Positions 16,591-25,704 of a stretch of 64,000 nucleotides of DNA are shown here, piece by piece. The notes beneath the pieces were generated by a model. The model made no database searches, had not been told where the DNA came from, and saw nothing but the letters and a program-made list of their open reading frames with translations. This DNA is from Haematospirillum sp. H1815 (lineage in GTDB: Bacteria > Pseudomonadota > Alphaproteobacteria > Rhodospirillales > Rhodospirillaceae). Both the position numbers and the translations under genes were made by a program. The stretch lies in contig NZ_JAAVTA010000007.1 of the NCBI RefSeq assembly GCF_012102705.1, positions 62,001 to 126,000 of the forward strand, given 5' to 3'. The stretch's first letter is position 1. Each line of letters opens with the position of its first letter.

Positions 16591-17373
16591 TCAACGGCGG
16601 GCAACGTCCCGGGATACACGCTTCCTGACAGGCACGTTCTCCGGATCGTCGCCTGCCAAGGCAGAGCGGACAAAGGTGTTGATGTGAGCCAACCATACAG
16701 CATCATCTGCGGGAACACCAAAAGCATATGGAAAAGTGGCCATCGGCTTCAACGGGCTGAGAGTGCGGGCCCACCCCGCTTCATGCATCATTCCGACCAA
16801 GGGTTCATCATCAACAATAAACGCATCGGCCCTCCCGGCTCGAACCTCATGGTCACCCCTGTGGCTGCTATCAATCTCCAGAATTCTGGCATGCGGCAGC
16901 GCCTCCCTAACCAAGGCAGGCAAACCATCGCCTGCCTGGACAAGAACAACACGATCTTGGCTGTCAAGGTCAGACCAGCTCCCGATTCCAGGATCAAGGG
17001 TTCTGGCAATGGCGTAAGCCTGACCAGTCCGATATGGGTTGGAAAGCTGAAAACCAGGCTCTCCCCCCGTCATCGCCACTCCAGCAGCGATATCGCAGCG
17101 ACCACTGTGAACATCCTGCCTCAACGAAGAAAGCGAGCTGTCCACGTAGCGGAATTCCACGCCCAGATCGGCCGCAAGAGACCGGGACAAGGAAACATCA
17201 CGATCAGGCCGTCCAGCTTGATGGTATGCAGGTACGCCACAAACGTAGAGAACGCCCTTGGCAAGAATCGTTTCGAGACGACTGCTGGCAGCCACCACGG
17301 AGGAGCCTCCGGCCAGCCAAATAAAAGCCAAGGCCAGCAGGCAGAGGATACGGTAAGGCCGAGATGCAGACAC
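16591..17373 (-). CDS. Periplasmic substrate-binding protein (SBP_bac_3 type)
   Basis: A 260-residue exported protein with signal peptide (LCLLALAFIWLAGGSSVVAAS). The mature part has the solute-binding family 3 order: ETILAKGVLYVCGVPAYHQ, LSRSLAADLGVEFRYVD, RCDIAAGVAMTGGEP and AFIVDDEPLV. This fits binding of amino acids or similar polar solutes for an ABC importer, but no permease or ATPase gene is adjacent. It could also serve a sensor or a quinoprotein system. The 3' end contains the sequence AACATCAACGGCGG, which is repeated in the end of the neighbouring SYLF gene. Confidence 0.72.
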   Translation of the reverse strand: MSASRPYRILCLLALAFIWLAGGSSVVAASSRLETILAKGVLYVCGVPAYHQAGRPDRDVSLSRSLAADLGVEFRYVDSSLSSLRQDVHSGRCDIAAGVAMTGGEPGFQLSNPYRTGQAYAIARTLDPGIGSWSDLDSQDRVVLVQAGDGLPALVREALPHARILEIDSSHRGDHEVRAGRADAFIVDDEPLVGMMHEAGWARTLSPLKPMATFPYAFGVPADDAVWLAHINTFVRSALAGDDPENVPVRKRVSRDVARR

Positions 17374-17531
17374 GCGAAAATTCCCCCGAAGGATGACTGC
17401 CCTGACCCAATAATGTCAAACCAGACCAACCTGATACAGTGGTCTTTGAGAACCATCCACCCCTGCCATACAGTCCAAAAGCATGCAAACGGCCTTTGCC
17501 TGCCGCCAAGCTTGAACTGGGTGAAAGCTCC

Positions 17532-18932
17532 GTGACCAGATCAACTTATGCGGGAATAACGGTCATCTGGATTGGCGGCATTACTGTCTTGCTGTCCTGT
17601 ATGATCTCTGCATATGTCCTCTGGAACAGCCATTCCCAGAGTGAATCTTCAGCTCAGAGCACTCTAGAAACATCGGCTGTACTCCTTGAGCGATCCATTA
17701 CCCACGCCGTCGGCTCCGTTGACGTCATACTTACATATGTACAGTCCGGTGCCAAGGAAGCCCTCTCTTCCTCCATACAAAATACATCTCCCTTACTGCA
17801 TCGCCTTGTATCAGAAAGCCTTCGGTCATCCCCCCACATTCGACAGGTTCTGATCGTTGACGGTCGCAACACCATTTTGGCTGACTCGGCCAACCCGCTT
17901 TCAGCAGGACAGGCACTGTCTCCGAAAGCATATGGGCTGGAGCAAAGCGGGCCACTGAGCTTGGGGAGCCGCCTGAAAATCGGGCGGGCCAGCAGTGGCC
18001 GCTATATCAGCCCCGGCACGATTCCGGCTGATCCATCCACAACAAAAGCGGATGGCCCATGGGTCATTCCCGTCATGTTGGAAGATGAAGCTAATGCGTC
18101 GGATCCACGTCACATTATTGCAGCCATGAACCCAGGCTGGTTCTTGGAAATGCTTTCTGCCGCACGCCCCGGTCCCAATGGCGAGGCTATTATAGTCCGG
18201 CTGGACGGTCCGGTTCTGGCAGCTTTGCCCCTTTACCTTGAAAATGGAACACCGTCCCGCAGTGCGATTCTTGGGGGCATTCTGGACCAAGAATCGGGAG
18301 CTACAAGCCCAAGCATCACTGAAGAACCCTCCCTCTTGGGCCATAAATCTGGCCTGCACGTGAAGAGGCTTTCAGATGTTTATCCCCTGTCTTTTGTTCT
18401 GACAGCCGTACGGGAAGACATCCAGGCAGCATGGCTGCTCAATAACCACCTTTTGCTGGTTTCAATGGTTCTTACACCACTTGGAATAGGTATCCTATTC
18501 ATTTTTCTGACACTGGATGTCAGAAACCAATACGCCCTTGGGGAACGCATTCGTCTGGTTGCCCAGGCTATGGAGCAAAGCCCTGCCGCCCTGATGATCA
18601 CAAGCCCGGACGGAGCCATATTGTATGCAAATCAGTACTTTGCAGATATCTTTGAGTACACCTTGGCAAATGTAGAAGGACGCAACCCACGTTTTCTGAA
18701 AAGCGGAAAAGTAGCGGACCACGTCTATAAAAACATGTGGAATACCATTACTGCTGGCAAAATTTGGCATGGCGAATTGACCAACAGGACGCGGAGCGGA
18801 GAGGACCGTCGTGTTGATACAACCATTTCTGCCGTTCATGATGGCAGGGGAAGAATAGCCTGCTACGTGTGTATTCAGTTCCCTATTACGGATCAAGATG
18901 CAGACGACGCCTCTTTGATTACGTCCGACTGA
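17532..18932 (+). CDS. Membrane sensor protein with extracytoplasmic domain and one PAS domain
   Basis: A 466-residue inner-membrane protein. Transmembrane segment 1 (ITVIWIGGITVLLSCMISAYVLW) follows the GTG start; a periplasmic region of about 270 residues resembles a dCache-type sensor (HAVGSVDVILTYVQSGAK, SPHIRQVLIVDGRNTILADS). Segment 2 (LLLVSMVLTPLGIGILFIF) and a PAS domain (EQSPAALMITSPDGAILYANQYF, about 345-460) follow. The protein stops there with no GGDEF, kinase or methyl-accepting domain. GTG 17532 has GGTGA seven bases upstream. It may pass a signal to a partner, or be a shortened relative of a diguanylate cyclase or kinase. Confidence 0.72.
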   Translation: MTRSTYAGITVIWIGGITVLLSCMISAYVLWNSHSQSESSAQSTLETSAVLLERSITHAVGSVDVILTYVQSGAKEALSSSIQNTSPLLHRLVSESLRSSPHIRQVLIVDGRNTILADSANPLSAGQALSPKAYGLEQSGPLSLGSRLKIGRASSGRYISPGTIPADPSTTKADGPWVIPVMLEDEANASDPRHIIAAMNPGWFLEMLSAARPGPNGEAIIVRLDGPVLAALPLYLENGTPSRSAILGGILDQESGATSPSITEEPSLLGHKSGLHVKRLSDVYPLSFVLTAVREDIQAAWLLNNHLLLVSMVLTPLGIGILFIFLTLDVRNQYALGERIRLVAQAMEQSPAALMITSPDGAILYANQYFADIFEYTLANVEGRNPRFLKSGKVADHVYKNMWNTITAGKIWHGELTNRTRSGEDRRVDTTISAVHDGRGRIACYVCIQFPITDQDADDASLITSD

Positions 18933-19005
18933 ATTAGCAGCCACCACCATGTCTCAAGCAACCGCCTTCCAAACAGGAAGAAAACAGGGACTGCAAAATA
19001 GATGC

Positions 19006-19036
19006 TTGCGTTGCAGCCCCTTTCCACTGATATAGT
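19006..19036 (+). promoter_or_regulatory. Promoter of the SRP RNA gene
   Basis: A TATAGT box (19031-19036) stands six bases before the inferred 5' end of the SRP RNA at 19043. A TTGCGT (19006-19011) is the best -35 match, with a long 19-base spacer. Confidence 0.55.
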
Positions 19037-19042
19037 GCGCAC

Positions 19043-19139
19043 GGAAGGCTGGCGGCGGACGAGCCCCTCGCCAACCGGGTCAGGTCCGGAAGGAAGCAGC
19101 CCCAACGAGTTTCCGGTTCGGGTCGTTGTCCAGTCTTCC
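19043..19139 (+). ncRNA. ffs: Signal recognition particle RNA (4.5S, ffs)
   Basis: The RNA of the particle that, with Ffh, targets nascent membrane and secreted proteins. The 97-nt sequence carries the invariant apical SRP motif GGTCAGGTCCGGAAGGAAGC at about 19078-19097. The ends pair as a hairpin: GGAAGGCTGG with CCAGTCTTCC. Upstream of dnaX is the usual alphaproteobacterial location. Confidence 0.95.
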
Positions 19140-19192
19140 ACCTTATTCCTGTTCCCTGTTTCCCAGGCATAATCGAGAGCGAGTTCCGGCGG

Positions 19193-20980
19193 ATGACCGA
19201 TGTATCCTGTCCAGATCCGGGTCCGGCACAAACCACCGGGACCGCGCAGGAATACAAGGTTCTGGCACGCAAGTACCGACCGACTGATTTCTCGGGTCTG
19301 ATTGGGCAGGATGTGCTGGTCAAAACCCTGTCCAATGCCATTGCAAGCAACCGCTTGGCACAGGCTTGGATGCTGACGGGCGTGCGCGGTGTCGGAAAAA
19401 CAACAACAGCACGGATCATTGCACGGGCTCTGAACTGCATAGGACCGGATGGAAATACCGGACCAACCCTCACTCCTTGCGGCCTATGCACGCACTGTCA
19501 GGCCATTGCAGCCGATCGCCATGTTGACGTCACGGAAATGGATGCCGCAAGCCGGACCGGCGTTGGAGACATGCGGGATATACTGGACGGGGTCCGCTAT
19601 CGCCCCGCCAGTGCACGCTACAGAATCTATATCATTGACGAAGTGCACATGCTGTCTGGGGCAGCGTTCAATGCCCTGCTGAAAACCCTTGAAGAGCCCC
19701 CTGCCCACGTCAAGTTCATCTTTGCCACGACGGAAATCCGCAAGGTCCCGGTAACGGTTCTGTCACGTTGCCAACGGTTTGACCTAAGACGGATTGACAC
19801 TGAGACACTTTCCGCACATTTCCAGCGTATTGCCAGCCTTGAAGGTGTCACCGTGGATGACGAAGCCTTGGCTCTCATTGCCCGGGCCGCGGATGGCAGC
19901 GTGCGGGACGGCCTGTCCCTGCTGGACAGGGCTATCGCCCACTGCGGCTCCAGTATCCATGCCAGACAGGTCCGCGACATGCTGGGCCTCGCAGACCGCG
20001 GGCAAACCCTGGACCTTCTGGAAATCGTACTGGGGGGGAATCTGCCACATGCACTGGAAACCATACAGGCGTACTATGCGGCAGGGGCAGACCCTACCGT
20101 CATGCTGGAAGACATGCAGGGGTTGACGCACTGGTTGACACGCCTGAAAGCAACGCCCAACGCACTGACTGACCATACTGTCCCAGCGGACATGGCCAAG
20201 CGCGGAACCGATATGGCGTCACGCCTGTCAATGGCGGTGTTGACCCGCACATGGCAAATGCTGTTGAAAATCCACGCTGAGGTCCGAACAGCAGCACAAC
20301 CACTTCAGGCACTGGAAATGGGGATCATCCGTATGGCTTATGCGGCTGACTTACCTGCACCGGCCGATGTCATTGCCAAACTACAATCCACACCAGACAA
20401 GGCACCCAGCCACGTTCAGGCTCCCCCAACCGCACCCTCCCCACGACAGCCGGCACCGGAACCCTTGAGAAGCACAGGGGATCAAACTAGGCCGACACCT
20501 CATGCCCCGTATAGTGCACAGACCGCGCTAAAGGCAGATCCTGTGCAGGAAGACTATACGCCTGTTGCCAGCGTAAAATCTGTAGCTGTGACCGCTCCTC
20601 AAACATTTGAGAAGATGGCCGCCTTGGTTGTTGCAAAGCGTGAGGCTATACTGGGATATCACCTTGAGCACACGGTGCACCCCGTGTTTTACGAACCCGG
20701 GCGCCTGGAATTCCGACCGGAAGATGAAACGCCTTCAGATTTGGCAGGAAAACTGGCCCATTGCTTGGAAGAATGGACGGGCATGCGGTGGATCGTCAGC
20801 ATCTCGAGGGAGGCCGGTGAACCAACGCTGTTTGAGAAAACCATGACCGGCGTTCGTGCGGATCCATTGGTTCGGGCAGCCTTGGAAGCATTTCCAACGG
20901 CCAGCATTGGCGCAGTCCGTGACCTTCCTGTCGCGCCAACAGCCGATGACACCGAGAATCTGGCACAACCGGAATCCTGA
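19193..20980 (+). CDS. dnaX: DNA polymerase III subunits gamma/tau
   Basis: Clamp-loader ATPase of the replicative polymerase. The 595-residue protein has the AAA+ Walker A GVRGVGKTT at about residue 65, the zinc-binding cysteines (LTPCGLCTHC at about 95-110), Walker B and sensor IIDEVHML, and domains II-III to about 385. A proline-rich linker and a tau-type C-terminal domain (about 470-590) follow. I did not find an obvious slippery site for a gamma frameshift. It begins a dnaX-ybaB-recR run, with ybaB 15 bases downstream. Confidence 0.97.
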   Translation: MTDVSCPDPGPAQTTGTAQEYKVLARKYRPTDFSGLIGQDVLVKTLSNAIASNRLAQAWMLTGVRGVGKTTTARIIARALNCIGPDGNTGPTLTPCGLCTHCQAIAADRHVDVTEMDAASRTGVGDMRDILDGVRYRPASARYRIYIIDEVHMLSGAAFNALLKTLEEPPAHVKFIFATTEIRKVPVTVLSRCQRFDLRRIDTETLSAHFQRIASLEGVTVDDEALALIARAADGSVRDGLSLLDRAIAHCGSSIHARQVRDMLGLADRGQTLDLLEIVLGGNLPHALETIQAYYAAGADPTVMLEDMQGLTHWLTRLKATPNALTDHTVPADMAKRGTDMASRLSMAVLTRTWQMLLKIHAEVRTAAQPLQALEMGIIRMAYAADLPAPADVIAKLQSTPDKAPSHVQAPPTAPSPRQPAPEPLRSTGDQTRPTPHAPYSAQTALKADPVQEDYTPVASVKSVAVTAPQTFEKMAALVVAKREAILGYHLEHTVHPVFYEPGRLEFRPEDETPSDLAGKLAHCLEEWTGMRWIVSISREAGEPTLFEKTMTGVRADPLVRAALEAFPTASIGAVRDLPVAPTADDTENLAQPES

Positions 20981-20995
20981 AACGGAGTAATAGTT

Positions 20996-21319
20996 ATGAA
21001 AAATCTTGGCGGCTTGATGAAACAGGCCCAGATGATGCAGCAGAAAATGGCCGAAGTACAAGCCAAACTGGAAGAGATGGAAGTCACGGGCGTCTCTGGC
21101 GGGGGCATGGTCCAACTGACCCTGAACGGCAAAGGTGACATGCGCCGCATTGTGATTGACCCTGCTGCAATTGACCCCGATGACAAGGGCGTTCTGGAAG
21201 ATTTAGTACTGGCTGCACATAATGATGCCCGCCAGAAGGTTGAGCAGACCATGCGCGAGGAAATGCAGAAAGTAACCGGGGGCCTCAATCTGCCTGCTGG
21301 CATGAAGCTGCCGTTCTGA
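20996..21319 (+). CDS. YbaB/EbfC family nucleoid-associated protein
   Basis: A 107-residue DNA-binding protein of the YbaB family: [37 protein letters not shown] and the central [15 protein letters not shown]. It is conserved between dnaX and recR in bacteria, where family members bind DNA as a dimer and may compact the nucleoid or assist RecR-related repair. Its ribosome site is CGGAGTAA before ATG 20996. Expressed with dnaX and recR as one operon by spacing. Confidence 0.95.
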   Translation: MKNLGGLMKQAQMMQQKMAEVQAKLEEMEVTGVSGGGMVQLTLNGKGDMRRIVIDPAAIDPDDKGVLEDLVLAAHNDARQKVEQTMREEMQKVTGGLNLPAGMKLPF

Positions 21320-21343
21320 GACAGAACAGGATATCTGCCAATT

Positions 21344-21934
21344 GTGAGCAACCCCATTGAACGCCTGACACGACTTGTGGCCCGCCTTCCCGGCCTTGGG
21401 CCAAGGTCAGCGCGACGTGTAGTTTTGCACCTTCTACGGCGCCGGGAGACAGTCCTGACGCCCCTCATCGCAGCATTGGAAGAGGTGGAGTGCGCCGTAC
21501 GCGTGTGCCCCGAATGCGGTAATCTGGACATGCAGGCCCCCTGTTCGCTGTGCGAAGACCACAGGCGTGACCCATCTGTTATTTGCGTGGTGGAGCACGT
21601 AGACGACCTGTGGGCGCTGGAACGATCCGGGGCCTTTTCTGGGCATTATCACGTTCTGGGGGGGCTTCTGTCCGCTGTAAACGGGACTGGTCCAGAAGAC
21701 TTGAGGCTGAGCGGACTGACTGAGCGAATCCAGAGAAAAGAAGTACAGGAAGTTATCCTGGCACTTCCAGCGACACTGGATGGGCAAACAACAGCACACT
21801 ATATCGCCGATACGCTGCGCCCCCTTCCGATTGCAACATCTGGCTTGGCACGCGGCGTACCTGTAGGCGGAGAGCTGAACTGGCTGGATGACGGTACTTT
21901 GGTACAGGCGTTAAAGGCACGCCGCCCAATGTAA
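21344..21934 (+). CDS. recR: Recombination protein RecR
   Basis: DNA repair factor that, with RecF and RecO, loads RecA on gapped DNA. The 196-residue protein starts at GTG 21344 as MSNPIERLTRLVARLPGLGPRSARR. It has the zinc finger CPECGNLDMQAPCSLC (about 57-72), the TOPRIM domain with ICVVEHVDDLWALERS, and the closing RGVPVGGELNWLDDGTLVQAL typical of the family. It closes the dnaX-ybaB-recR operon. Confidence 0.97.
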   Translation: MSNPIERLTRLVARLPGLGPRSARRVVLHLLRRRETVLTPLIAALEEVECAVRVCPECGNLDMQAPCSLCEDHRRDPSVICVVEHVDDLWALERSGAFSGHYHVLGGLLSAVNGTGPEDLRLSGLTERIQRKEVQEVILALPATLDGQTTAHYIADTLRPLPIATSGLARGVPVGGELNWLDDGTLVQALKARRPM

Positions 21935-22310
21935 AACTCGTGCCATCCGAAAACCCCCTCTCCCATGACTTTACTCCTGCTCACTTCAGGGCAAGATCCC
22001 TCCAGCAAGCTTGGAAAGAAGAGATCAGGCAGCACAAGGAAACAGGGCGCATGACGCGTTACAGGGAAGAGTACAGATACGGGGTAATCGAGTAATTATT
22101 TGATAGAAATAACCATTATTATTCCATACACAATGTTTTTATGTTGGTATGGTTACGCTTATTCTGTTTTTTATCATCGTACCCCACCCACAAATATGTC
22201 CCGACGCAAAAAAAAAGATGTGTTTCCCGATTCATTAAGCTTGGAGAGAGAAGAAAAATAAGGTATCTATTACCTTGGTTATTACCCTTCTCAAAGGTTT
22301 TCTGTTCGCT
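21935..22310 (+). promoter_or_regulatory. Long AT-rich leader region of the cold-shock gene
   Basis: The 376 bases between recR and the cold-shock ATG are clearly more AT-rich than the surroundings. They include a small perfect hairpin AAGGTA-TCTAT-TACCTT at 22260-22276, and T- and A-runs at about 22150-22215. Cold-shock mRNAs often have long structured 5' leaders that act at low temperature. I cannot fix a transcription start. Confidence 0.5.
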
Positions 22311-22835
22311 ATGAATACCCGGTCCTTCCGGCCGTCCAACCCGCTGCAGTCGGGAATTACGGCTACTGTCAAGTGGTTCAATGCATCCAAGGGCTTTGGC
22401 TTTGTTGCGCCCCAGGATGGCTCATCGGACGCCTTCCTTCACATCTCTGTTCTCCAGCGGGCCGGGCTTGGCGCCATCGATCAAGGTGCCGAGATTGTCT
22501 GTGACCTGGAACAAGGACCAAAGGGTCCCCAAGTCTCACAGATCCTGAAAGTTGACACGACCAACGCCGTTCTGTCCAACGACGGTTACGGCGGCGGCGA
22601 TGGCGGCTACTCCGACGGAGCTGAGGAAACAATCGAAGGCATCGTCAAGTTCTTCAGCGCAGAAAAAGGGTTTGGCTTTGTCACCCCTGATTCCGGTGGG
22701 AAGGATGTATTCATTGGCATCGGCTCCCTGAGCCGTTCCAGGCTGCAGAATCTGGAAAGTGGGCAGCGGGTTCGCTTGAACATTCGCATGGGCAAGAAAG
22801 GCCCGATGGCAGAAGACGTCGAGCTTATTCAGTAA
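22311..22835 (+). CDS. Two-domain cold-shock protein
   Basis: A 174-residue RNA-binding protein with two cold-shock domains, the first at about 10-75 (ATVKWFNASKGFGFVAPQDG, DAFLHISVL) and the second at about 105-172 (GIVKFFSAEKGFGFVTPDSGG, DVFIGIGSL). RNP1-like KGFGFV occurs in both. A glycine-rich linker (GYGGGDGGYSDGAEE) joins them. Duplicated-domain CspA relatives are characteristic of alphaproteobacteria and melt mRNA structure at low temperature. The frame is open to 22275, but ATG 22311 is the usual start. A strong terminator follows directly. Confidence 0.93.
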   Translation: MNTRSFRPSNPLQSGITATVKWFNASKGFGFVAPQDGSSDAFLHISVLQRAGLGAIDQGAEIVCDLEQGPKGPQVSQILKVDTTNAVLSNDGYGGGDGGYSDGAEETIEGIVKFFSAEKGFGFVTPDSGGKDVFIGIGSLSRSRLQNLESGQRVRLNIRMGKKGPMAEDVELIQ

Positions 22836-22858
22836 CCCATCCGGTTATGCTGAGAAAG

Positions 22859-22886
22859 ACGCGGCTGCAAAAGCCGCGTTTTTTTT
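22859..22886 (+). terminator. Intrinsic terminator of the cold-shock gene
   Basis: CGCGGCT and AGCCGCG enclose a short GCAAA loop and are followed by eight Ts (22879-22886). It lies 24 bases after the stop and is a textbook Rho-independent terminator. Confidence 0.93.
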
Positions 22887-23119
22887 AGCAACTCCAGTAC
22901 AATCGTACAGTCTTGTCTTATGAAAGATCTGTTGTGATTGCTTGAAAACCGATACTGTAGAAATCGATACCCGGCTGCGTTTTCCGGTCTACATGCTGGC
23001 ACATCAGTCCGGGGGCTGGAGCAACAAGAATACAAAAACGGGTCAATACCTTTGTGACTGTCCATGGCGCGGCTTGATGCTCTGGTGTGTTTCATAATGC
23101 CGATGAGGAATCCCGGACA

Positions 23120-23962
23120 ATGTTCAAGAAGTTGATGTTGGTGGTTTCGGCTGTTGCTCTCTTGGGTGCGTGTGCAGACCAGTGGGATGTGGAGGGGACA
23201 AAAACCCTTCCTCTACAGGGGAATGCCTTTACGCGTGTCCTCCACACCGAATATATCGAGCTGGCAGCAGCAGAAAAAGCAGAATACGATTGGACAGATA
23301 CAGCCTACTTCCTGCGACGGGCAGAAGCCGCAGCCAGAGGAGAAAACATCCTTCCCCAGGCGATCGAAGAGCGTGACCTGACACCAGCAGCTGCTAATGA
23401 ATTACGGGCAGCACGCAACGCGTTGATAGCCATCCTGGATGCAGGGGCACGTGATACCATGCCGGTGAAGGCTGCACGAGCCCAGGCAGCGGGCTTTGAT
23501 TGCTGGATGCAGGAACAGGAAGAAGGGCATCAGCCAGATGATATCGCAGCCTGTCGAAAAGTGTTTGAAGACACGATGGCTGAACTGCGCAGGGGATCAT
23601 CTTTGAAACCGGCCCGACAGGCACAGGATGCATTCGTAGTTCACTTTATCACCAGCTCAACACACCTGGACGCACAAGCCATGAAAGTGCTTCAGGATGT
23701 TGCAGCCACTTGGAAAGCCCGCAAATCATCAACCCTGATGATTGCAGGCCATACCGACGCCACGGGCAAGGAACATAGCAATATGGAACTGTCCCAGAAG
23801 CGGGCAGAGCGCGTTGCCAATACCCTGTCCCACTTGGGGGTCAATCCATCAGCCATGATCCTGGAAGCTTATGGCGAGGAACGGCCCATGATCCAGACCG
23901 CCGGCGACGTATCAGAAGCCCGGAACAGGCGGGTTGAGATTCGCATAAAGGCAAGCCCATAA
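23120..23962 (+). CDS. OmpA-family outer-membrane lipoprotein
   Basis: A 280-residue lipoprotein. The signal MFKKLMLVVSAVALLGAC ends in a lipobox (LGAC). The middle (25-170) is alanine-rich and helical, of unknown role. The C-terminal OmpA domain (about 175-280) has the peptidoglycan-binding elements LMIAGHTDATGKEHSNMELSQ, RVANTLSHLGV and the closing EARNRRVEI. It should anchor the outer membrane to peptidoglycan and could be part of a larger envelope complex. The frame is open to 23087, but ATG 23120 gives the lipoprotein signal and has a GAGGAA ribosome site. A terminator follows at 24055. Confidence 0.9.
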   Translation: MFKKLMLVVSAVALLGACADQWDVEGTKTLPLQGNAFTRVLHTEYIELAAAEKAEYDWTDTAYFLRRAEAAARGENILPQAIEERDLTPAAANELRAARNALIAILDAGARDTMPVKAARAQAAGFDCWMQEQEEGHQPDDIAACRKVFEDTMAELRRGSSLKPARQAQDAFVVHFITSSTHLDAQAMKVLQDVAATWKARKSSTLMIAGHTDATGKEHSNMELSQKRAERVANTLSHLGVNPSAMILEAYGEERPMIQTAGDVSEARNRRVEIRIKASP

Positions 23963-24054
23963 CGGCCAAGGTTTTCTGGGGGTGGGGCCGCCTGTTCTCT
24001 TCGGAGATGTAAGCGATACGGCCAAGCCAGAATGACCGTGTCATGTATTTCAGG

Positions 24055-24096
24055 CAGCGCCCGTTGACAAGACGGGCGCTGTTCATTTTTTTCTTT
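24055..24096 (+). terminator. Intrinsic terminator after the OmpA-like gene
   Basis: Perfect 10-bp arms CAGCGCCCGT (24055-24064) and ACGGGCGCTG (24072-24081) with a 7-base loop, followed by TTCATTTTTTTCTTT. This separates the lipoprotein gene from comM. Confidence 0.9.
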
Positions 24097-24156
24097 CACA
24101 AGGACCGGGTTTCTGTATTCTCCGAAGGACATTACACGGAAAATAATCAACCCAAG

Positions 24157-25704
24157 ATGATATCGCGCGTTTACACGGTAGCCTTCCAGGGCATCGAAAC
24201 AGTTCCAATTGAAGTGCAGGTATCCATCGCCAGCGGCCTTCCCGCCTTCACCATTGTCGGACTTCCCGACAAAGCGGTAGGCGAGAGTCGGGAACGGGTG
24301 CGTTCTGCCTTGGGGGCTATAGGATTGGCTCTGCCTCCCAAACGTATAACTGTCAATCTGGCTCCAGCAGACATGACAAAAGAAGGAAGCCACTTCGATC
24401 TTCCTGTTGCATGCGCGGTTTTGACTGCTATGGGAATCCTGCCCCTAGAAGACTTGGAACATTTCGTTGTGCTTGGCGAGCTGGGACTGGATGGATCCGT
24501 AGCGCCTGTTTCCGGCGTTCTGCCGGCAGCCTTCTTTGCCTGTGGTACCGAACGCGGGCTTATTTGCCCCGCAGCACAAGGCGGTGAGGCTGCCTGGGCC
24601 GGAGCACGCCGGGATATTCTGGCCGCCCCTTCCCTGCTGGCGCTGATCAACCATTTCCGCGGGGATGTGATCCTGACCCCACCAGAACCAAAATCTGCCA
24701 CACAAACTGCGTACCCACATGACATGGCCGACGTCAGGGGGCAGGAAAGCGCACGCCGCGCTCTGGAAGTCGCTGCCGCTGGTGGGCACAACCTGCTGAT
24801 GAGCGGTCCACCTGGTTCCGGGAAATCCATGTTGGCGCGACGCCTGCCGGGATTACTGCCTCCTTTGTCTGCACAGGAGGCCCTAGAAGTCAGCATGATT
24901 CACTCCATTGCCGGCACTCTGCCAGAAGGTGCCTTGATAACCACACGCCCGTATCGCGATCCCCACCATTCTGCCAGTGTGGCTGCCCTGATTGGAGGGG
25001 GATTGCGGGCACGTCCCGGTGACATCAGCCTCGCGCACAATGGTATCCTGTTTCTGGATGAACTCCCTGAATTTCCACGCGCAACACTGGAAGCCCTGCG
25101 CCAACCCCTGGAAACCGGGCACGCTGTTATAAGCCGGGCCAACAACCACGTGTCCTACCCCGCCCGTGTACAGCTTGTTTCTGCCATGAACCCATGCCGC
25201 TGCGGCTACTTGACAGAACCATCCATGGCCTGCTCGAAAGCACCACGCTGTGGAGACGATTATCGGAACAAGTTGTCTGGCCCCCTGATGGACCGCATTG
25301 ACCTACACGTCGATGTTCCGTCCGTACCCCCCGCAGATCTGGCACGAACACCAGAAGGGGAAACGTCAGCCTGTGTTGCAGAACGTGTTGCCGCGGCCCG
25401 GACCTTGCAGGAGAAACGGTACAGGAGCCTATGCCCGGACCAGCACATTCGCACAAACGCACAAGCCGATGGCCGAATTCTGGAATCCGTTGCGCAACCG
25501 GATGATGCTGGCCGCGCCCTGCTGGAAAAAGCCGCGAACCAACTGCACCTGTCAGCACGAGGCTGGAACCGTATTCTCAGAGTATCAAGAACCTTGGCCG
25601 ACCTTGATGGCGGCGGCCCGGTAAGGGCGGTTCACATTGCCGAGGCCCTGTCTTGGCGGTCCATGCGCACAACAACCTACCACGGCAAGGGACAACCACG
25701 ATAA
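24157..25704 (+). CDS. comM: ComM/YifB-type Mg-chelatase-like AAA+ ATPase
   Basis: A 515-residue hexameric helicase-like ATPase, which in studied bacteria promotes branch migration during integration of transformed DNA. It has the N-terminal Lon-protease-like substrate domain (GLPAFTIVGLPDKAVGESRERV), then the Mg-chelatase ATPase with Walker A GPPGSGKS at about residue 220, Walker B ILFLDELPEF and the C-terminal LSARGWNRILRVSRTLADL. ATG 24157 matches the family start (MISRVYTVAFQGIE). Its last 28 bases overlap the end of the opposite-strand SDR gene. Presence does not show that the organism is competent. Confidence 0.95.
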   Translation: MISRVYTVAFQGIETVPIEVQVSIASGLPAFTIVGLPDKAVGESRERVRSALGAIGLALPPKRITVNLAPADMTKEGSHFDLPVACAVLTAMGILPLEDLEHFVVLGELGLDGSVAPVSGVLPAAFFACGTERGLICPAAQGGEAAWAGARRDILAAPSLLALINHFRGDVILTPPEPKSATQTAYPHDMADVRGQESARRALEVAAAGGHNLLMSGPPGSGKSMLARRLPGLLPPLSAQEALEVSMIHSIAGTLPEGALITTRPYRDPHHSASVAALIGGGLRARPGDISLAHNGILFLDELPEFPRATLEALRQPLETGHAVISRANNHVSYPARVQLVSAMNPCRCGYLTEPSMACSKAPRCGDDYRNKLSGPLMDRIDLHVDVPSVPPADLARTPEGETSACVAERVAAARTLQEKRYRSLCPDQHIRTNAQADGRILESVAQPDDAGRALLEKAANQLHLSARGWNRILRVSRTLADLDGGGPVRAVHIAEALSWRSMRTTTYHGKGQPR

